A stretch of DNA of 64,000 nt from Branchiostoma floridae. Its lineage: Eukaryota > Chordata > Leptocardii > Amphioxiformes > Branchiostomatidae. The translations under genes were made by a program, and so were the position numbers. The notes under the pieces were generated by a model. It was not told where the DNA came from, did no database searches, and was given only the letters and a program-made list of their open reading frames with translations. The stretch spans positions 15,837,990-15,901,989 of the forward strand of contig NC_049989.1 of assembly GCF_000003815.2 (NCBI RefSeq), read 5' to 3'. This document shows, piece after piece, positions 57,556-64,000 of this stretch; positions within the stretch are counted from its first letter, which is position 1, and each line of letters starts with the position of its first letter.

Positions 57556-60500
57556 TTGCAATATATTTTTTTCTTAAATTGTATCCAGCGCAAACGATGT
57601 ATTGATGTAGAAATCACAGACTTGTATACACATAAGCGATTTGGCGCCAAATTGACAGCCAGTCAATTGGGTCAACGAGATATTGTCAACGCAAACCAGT
57701 CAGTATTATGTATGAAGCTTCCTGGAGTCATTATGGCATTTTCTAAGACAATTTTTAGTCTTGCTAGATGTTATTCGCTGCTAGTGGCAGTTGTAGTAAT
57801 AGCCCTGCTCCCCAAGACGCGTTATTTTCAACGATCACCGCATGAGGATGACAAGCTAGCCCTGATTACACACAGCTGGCAGTGCTCACCTGAGCAGCCC
57901 ACAGCGCTTGGACTGTCAGGAATGTTGGCGATCAGCAGCATCAAGCTGAGTGGAGGACAATCGACACACAGAACACAGAATAGAGCCTCAACTGATGTGT
58001 CTACACTACTAGCCATGTTCGTGCTGTTACTGTCCGGAGATATCCACACCAACCCCGGCCCTGAAGACCTCGGTCTGGCAAGTAAAGGACTCCACGTCGG
58101 TCATATCAACATAAATAGCCTGCGGAATAAAGTGCACGAAATATCAGACTTGTTGTGCTCTAACAATTTGCATATTTTAGCTATTTCTGAAACGCACCTT
58201 GACAATGGAATAGATGACGGAATGCTGAGTGTAGCAGATTATACCCTGGTGAGAAGGGACCGTAACAACAAGGGCAGAGGCGTTGCTCTGTATGTCAAAG
58301 ACAACATTCCATACAAATGTAAATTAGATTTACAGATACCGGAAATTGAAGCGATTTGGGTAGAGATTCATCTTCCCTATGTCAAACCGATCTTGGTAGG
58401 ATGTATTTACAGACCACCAAATGCCACGATAGACTACCTACATAGAATCACACATATGTTCGACACAGTCACACATGGTAATCAAGAGGTCTTGGTATTA
58501 GGGGATTACAACATTAACTGGTCGGACACCAGCTGTCCCCTGCGTGGCAGACTTCTGTTGGAATCCTCCACACTTAACATGCACCAACTAGTTAAGCAGC
58601 CGACAAGGGTAGCACACTCAAATGGCGATCATGTAACCAGCACCTGCATAGATCTTATCTTCACAAACAGATCTGACATATTTACAAACACGAGATCAAT
58701 CCCGTTAGGATATACAGACCACAACTTGATACATACCACAAGGAAGACTAAGGTACCAAAGGGACATCCAATTATCACACTCAAACGCTCCTACAGTAAG
58801 TTTAGTCAAGAAAATTTCCTACATGACATCTCTCTAGTTCCTTGGCACCTTGTTAATAATGAAGAAGATGTAAATGATGCCTTAAGCTGTTTCATGTCCC
58901 TGTTCACACAAGTAGCAGACAAGCACGCTCCCATCAGAAAGAGATCTGTAAGGTCATCCCCGGCTCATTGGATCGATGAAGGCCTTAGAGACCTAATGAA
59001 CATGAGGGATGACGCTAAAAAGGCAGCGCAAGCCTCAGGTCTTGCATCGGACTACGCAATTTATAAACGATTGAGAAACGTAGTAGTCAAAGAAAATAGG
59101 AGGAAAAAGAAATCACACTACAGAGAACTGATTGACGAACATTGTCGAGACAGAAACAGCAAACAGCTCTGGCAGGTACTTAATGGGATTCTAGGTAGAA
59201 ACTCACGTCGAACTGCAACGTTCATCGAGACAAACGGTAAGACACTGACAAAACCTAGAGACATTGCCGAATATTTCAATGAGTACTTTGTAAAAAAAGT
59301 TGAAGACCTGACACCGCGAAGTCCTGTAGATATAGCCAGCGTCACTGCACCGATCAATGAAAACATTATGACATCAAAAAGATGTTCTTTTGCCTTTCAA
59401 GAACTAACAGAGAACTACGTACATGAATTACTTACTTCACTCCCGCCTTGTAAATCGACGGGGTTAGACAACATTGATAACACACTATTGCGAATAGCGG
59501 CCGATCATATAGCAAATCCAGTGTGTCACATTTTCAACTGCTCTATTAAACAACACACATTCCCCACTGAGTGGAAAAGAGCCAAAATACTACCTCTTGT
59601 AAAAAACAAGGCACTTCCATTAAACGGACCCAACAGTCGTCCAATCAGCTTGCTTCCGGCTCTAAGCAAATTACTGGAAAAGGTATGCAACAACCAGATA
59701 CAAACTTACCTTGTCTCCAACGCCATCATGTCCGACTACCAGCATGCCTATAAGCGCCAACACTCCACCGCGAGTGCACTGGTAGAAATGACGGACAAAT
59801 GGCTCGATGAAATTGACAAGGGAAACCTGGTAGGTACGGTTCTTTTGGACTTTAGTGCCGCGTTTGATGTAGTAAATCATGAAATATTACTTGCCAAACT
59901 GAAAAGTTATGGCTTCGTGGATTCTGCCCTACACTGGATGCAAAGTTATTTGACAAACAGGATGCAGGCCGTTTTTGTAAATGGTGATATCTCGACTTAC
60001 AGAGAGATAAATAGTGGAGTACCACAGGGTAGCTGTTTAGGTCCACTGTTGTTCTGCGTATATACTAACGACTTACCCGCAGTGGTAAAACACTGTGACG
60101 TAGTAATGTACGCAGACGATACAACTCCATCTGCTGCAGGCCCCAGCATAGCAGAGGTACAAGCCACTCTTCAAGCTGAACTTACCCATATTAATAACTG
60201 GGTTCAAGCTAACAGACTGGTGCTCAACGTTGACAAGACCAAATCTATGGTCATTGGAAGTCGTTACAAACTAAATCAAAAACCAGCCTTGCAGCTTTCG
60301 ATGAGCAACAAAATGATAGAACATGTTGAGCAGGCTAAGCTTCTAGGAATGTTGATGGACCAGCAGTTAACCTGGGCTCAACATCTGGACAAAGTAACAT
60401 CTAAAATGGCACGCGCACTAGCAGCACTGGCTAAATCTCGGGACTTCTTTACTAGTGACACGTTAAAAACTGTTGCACAAACACTTGTTCTGAGTCACAT

Positions 60501-60970
60501 GGATTATTGTGCATGTCTTCTGTCTGCGAGTTCCCAATCTCATTTAAATAAACTACAGACATTACAAAATAAGGCTGCCAGGCTAGTACTTAATGCAAAG
60601 TACACTTCTAACACTGATGACTTACATAGAAAACTGAACTGGCCAAAGGTAAACGAACGACTTTATACCCGAACCCTCACTATGTTCCACAAAATCCTTA
60701 CAGCTAAGAAACCAGAAGCTACCTACAAAAGACTACATGAAATCAAAAATACCCACCGACACAACACCCGACTAGCTCAAGGGGGGGATTAAGATTGCCC
60801 AAACCCAAAACTTCTGCTGCTACCAGGACTTTCCTTTACAGGTGTGTAAATCCTACAACTCGTTACCACAACACTTCAAATCAGCCACACCGTCCATGTT
60901 CAAAAAGCACATCAAAGACAGACTAAATACACAGACACAAACTTACAAACCTCTGCAGCACTGGTGGTAA
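57556..60970 (+). mobile_element. CR1/L2-like LINE: endonuclease plus reverse transcriptase, frameshifted
   Basis: Non-LTR retrotransposon open for 1,078 codons (57556-60792). Residues 53-160 contain hydrophobic segments, then LLLSGDIHTNPGP with a 2A-like end (162-169). An AP-type endonuclease follows (about 180-400: HININSLR, SETHLD, LGDYNINW, TDHNLIH). The reverse transcriptase includes SRPISLLP, VLLDFSAAFDVVNH, SGVPQGSCLGPLLF and catalytic YADD (852-855). At 60781 a run of seven G shifts the frame and stops translation. One base fewer restores about 60 residues ending QHWW at 60967, typical of the C-terminal region of this clade. True start unclear; an ATG at 57712 is also plausible. The element is almost full length and relatively young. 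Confidence 0.93.
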
Positions 60971-61305
60971 GACATTTATTGACAACTATGTATATAGAAT
61001 TCATGTTTAGAATATTTGATACTGACCTCTGACCTCTCAGCTACTCGATCTCACAACTACATTTACTTTTATCTTAAGAATAAGGTTTTGCGGTAATTTC
61101 TTCCTTTAAGTATAACGTTAAGTGTATATTTAGGTTGGTTGGATAGGTTGTTGAATTAAGGTGTAAATAGTCTCAATGTTCTGTTAATGTATTATGTTAA
61201 GTGTTTGTCTTAAGACTCCAGGAAGATTAGTGACGCATTGTCAGAATTGTACATGTATTCACTAATGGAGATCTTTTCAATAAACAAATAAACAAATAAA
61301 CAAAG
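60971..61305 (+). repeat. 3' UTR and repetitive tail of the LINE
   Basis: Non-coding stretch after the LINE C-terminus that ends in repeated AAATAAAC (about 61280-61302). Short tandem tails of this kind, rather than poly(A), are usual for CR1/L2-type elements and mark the insertion's 3' edge. Confidence 0.7.
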
Positions 61306-61560
61306 CTTAAAATACAAGTTTAAAGTATGGACGTGATTTAAAACTATTATTTTTATCACTTTTGAATAATCATATTATTTTATAAGTGCATTATTAATCA
61401 GAGTGGTCGTAGAACAGCAAACAGGATTATGTTCAAAAGCCTGATGTGCTTTTGTATTAGTTGGGCGAGGAATACGGTAATGAATGGAGGGGACACAGGG
61501 AAACATTCTTAATTATATTTCAGCCATACATAGTATGGTGAAATATATTGTATTCGTAAT

Positions 61561-61590
61561 GTTTCTTTCTTTCTTTCTTTCTTTCTTTCT
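61561..61590. repeat. (TTTC)n microsatellite
   Basis: Seven perfect TTTC units following a short AT-rich stretch. Confidence 0.95.
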
Positions 61591-61619
61591 CCTGTCAAAT
61601 CTTCAAAGTGATTCATCTC

Positions 61620-62340
61620 CGCCGTTCCTGGACCGAATGACCTGAAATTCGGCACAGGGGTAGAGTGGGCCAATACCTTGATGCTTTTTTCTCAGTTTTT
61701 TCATATCTGCCTCTAAAATGATTTTATTGAGATTTTTTGGTCAATTTTAGACCAAAACTGTATATTTTGGCCCCTGTACCCTGGTATTACAACCAAATGA
61801 GCTGAAATTTGACAGAGATGTGCCTTGATAATGCCCCCATATAAATTCGATAACACTTTTGGTGTACAGTACAACAAAATGCTTATTTTTGCGATTTTTT
61901 TACCAATTTTTGACCAAAAAAGGACACTTTTGGCCCCTGTACCCTGGTATTACAACCAAATGAGCTGAAATTTGACAGAGATGTGCCTTGATAATGCCCC
62001 CCTATAAATTCAATAACACTTTTGGTGTACAGTACAACAAAATGCTTATTTTTGCGATTTTTTGACCAATTTTTGACCAAAAAAAGGACACTTTTGGCTC
62101 CTGTACCTTGGTATTGCAACCGAATGAGCTGAAATTTGACACAGATGTGCCTTGATAATCCCTTCATATAAATTCAATAACACTTTTGGTGTACAGTGCA
62201 ACAAAATGCTTATTTTTGCGATTTTTGGCCAATTTTTGACCAAAAAAGGACACTTTTGGCTCCTGTACCCTGGTATTACAATTAAATGACCTGAAATTTG
62301 GTATAGATAGGCATTAGATACTTGGTAACAAGATTCAAGT
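61620..62340. repeat. Tandem repeat of about 162 bp, four to five units
   Basis: Units begin at CCTGTACC(C/T)TGGTATT at about 61776, 61937, 62099 and 62263; shared AAATTTGACAGAGATGTGCC and CACTTTTGGTGTACAGT. A stray unit occurs at about 62980. Confidence 0.85.
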
Positions 62341-64000
62341 AAAATTTTTGACATAAACAACTTTAAAATGATTAATTTTGGCACTTTTCTGAGGGGAAAT
62401 TTGCTTTCTTTTGGCCTCCTGACGTGACCTTCCGTGACCCCGCACAGAGCCACACCTGTGCGCGTCAGCCGGAGAGTTAATTCAATCAAAGACCTAGCCA
62501 ATCAGCGAAGAGGAGGCCAAAGGCTAATTAATATTCATAAGCGGGGCCTCATGATCCCGTATATAGCAGTGTTCCCGCCAGAATTTTTTTTTACAGCGTC
62601 AGTCCGGGGGCCGCCGAAGAACGCCGAAAGGCCCCGGCCCGGCGGGGTCCAGGGGCAGAGCCCCGTTGGGGGGGCCCCAGGGGGAGCGAAGCCCGCCTAA
62701 AGCTCTCGCATTTTAGACTATTCAGAAGGCTTTATATTGTATCAGTTCTTAGGGGCATATCTATGATAATCGCAGCAGTCACTTAACTTCTCTTCAGGAG
62801 TTAAGCGTAACAGTATTTCAGTTCAAACCGTCAAAGGCAACTAAAAACAAACTTCAACGTTACTGAGTTCAACAGTACTTATAACTTGTTATCCGAAGTT
62901 GAAACGCTAGCGATGGTATTTTCGCTGCGCTGTTAGCTCCGTGCGACTGTTGTTGACGGTCTTATAATGGTATATTTTGCCCCCCTGTACCCTGGTATGA
63001 GTAACATTTGGTATAGATAGGCATAAGATAGTTGGTAAAATGATCCAAGTAAAATTTTTGGCATAAAGTACTGTAAAAGGCTTAATTACAGCACTTTTTT
63101 GAGGGGAAATTGGTTTTCTTTCGTTCTCCATGCCATGACCTTTCGGACGTTCACCCCACAGAGCCGACATCTGCACCTGCGTCAAGCCGGCAGGAAGAGT
63201 TAATTCAATTAATGATTCAGCCAATCAGCGAAGAGGAAAGCGAAGGCTAATTAATATTCATAAGCGGGACCACACAATACGGTAACTTGAAGACTCAGGC
63301 TGTACAGACTTCTCGCCAGGATTTTTTCAAAGCGTCGGGCAGGTGTCCGGGGGCCGCCGAATGTCCCTGGCGGGGTCCACGGGTATAGGGCCACTGTGGG
63401 GGGACCCAGGTGGGCGAAGCCCCCCGGAAGCTCTTGCATTTTAGACTATTGAGAAGGCTTCTTTTATCAGCTTTTTTAGGGCCATATCTACGATAATCGT
63501 AGCAGTCACTTACTTCTCTTCAGCAGTTTGACATAAAAATATTTCGGGTCAAAGCTTCAAAGACAACTAAAACCTCATAAAGAACAAACTTTACTTAGCT
63601 CAACAGTATACAAAAATATTGTCCGGGTTGCCATCCTTAGTTGAAGCGCTTATTTACAGCGCTAGTATCTTCGCTGCGCCGTTAGCCGCCGTGCGACTTT
63701 TGTTGGCGGTCTGATATCCCTACGTCGCCGCCTCGCTGATATTCCCACGGACATGTTTCAAGAAAAATACCCAGCAAAAATCGCTGTTCTGCGTCAAATT
63801 CTATTCTATAAAACATGTGGGACTCAGTGTTACAGTCTAAATATTTTATAGAAGCACCGCTGTGGGAAAGAAGGTCCAAGCAATGTAATACATCACGTAG
63901 CATGAAGTTCGCTGTCAACTGGCACACAGCACATGACTGTTTGAAACTCTAAGTCTAATCAACAGCCGAGTTTGATTGATAGCCGGCGGCCCTTTGATCA
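62280..64000. repeat. Duplicated 700-bp module with inverted hAT-like pieces
   Basis: Two modules (about 62280-62960 and 62985-64000) share AAATTTGGTATAGATAGGC-like text, CAATCAGCGAAGAGGA, GGCTAATTAATATTCATAAG and then a GC-rich block inverted relative to 14900-15088. The second runs to the window edge, where GATAGCCGGCGGCCCTTTGA matches 14400-14420 in inverse. No gene seen. Confidence 0.75.

Noticed and set aside
62046-62501. 151-codon minus-strand open stretch in the 162-bp tandem repeats
   Set aside because: It simply follows the repeat (SQKCPF, KNWPKIAK recurring) and has no known domain.

Overview
The window is animal nuclear DNA: three genes are split by GT-AG introns, intergenic and intronic DNA is full of short DNA transposons, tandem arrays and non-LTR retrotransposons, and one scaffold gap (100 N) is present. 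Septin and EMC3 proteins very close to the vertebrate ones, a type II membrane protein with a YWTD propeller, and the repeat load suggest an invertebrate deuterostome. A lancelet (Branchiostoma) is my best guess; this is inference and was not checked by search.

Layout. 1-4,300: intergenic, repeats only. 4,495-25,790 (minus): a septin of the SEPT2 group in 12 coding exons, with introns loaded by MITEs and minisatellites. One exon (15,726-15,842) is fused to a minisatellite and reads one base out of frame. There are two candidate phase-compatible terminal exons (4,495-4,599 and 5,159-5,323). 25,791-26,223: head-to-head promoter region. 26,224-30,623 (plus): EMC3, a membrane insertase subunit, complete in five exons, followed by an 85-bp tandem array made from the end of its own coding sequence. 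31,300-35,170: MITEs and a tRNA-derived SINE. 35,176-38,382: a very uniform 366-bp satellite with the assembly gap. 39,427-40,561: a 69-bp array. 41,149-56,497 (plus): a probable type II membrane protein (cytoplasmic tail, one membrane segment, nine 17-residue coil repeats, one YWTD beta-propeller). One of its introns holds an antisense LINE fragment and a 2.75-kb foldback element. 57,556-61,305 (plus): a nearly full CR1/L2-like LINE with endonuclease, RT and a 2A-like motif, broken by one base in a G run. 61,550-64,000: tandem and duplicated repeat modules.

How the parts relate. Septin and EMC3 share a short divergent promoter but act in different processes (GTP-binding filaments; ER membrane insertion). 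The most unusual theme is that tandem arrays have grown out of, or into, exons in all three genes: a 78-85 bp array over a septin exon edge, an 85-bp array copying the EMC3 stop-codon region, and 51-bp in-frame repeats in the propeller protein. I found no CRISPR array, prokaryotic operon, rRNA gene or convincing functional tRNA gene.
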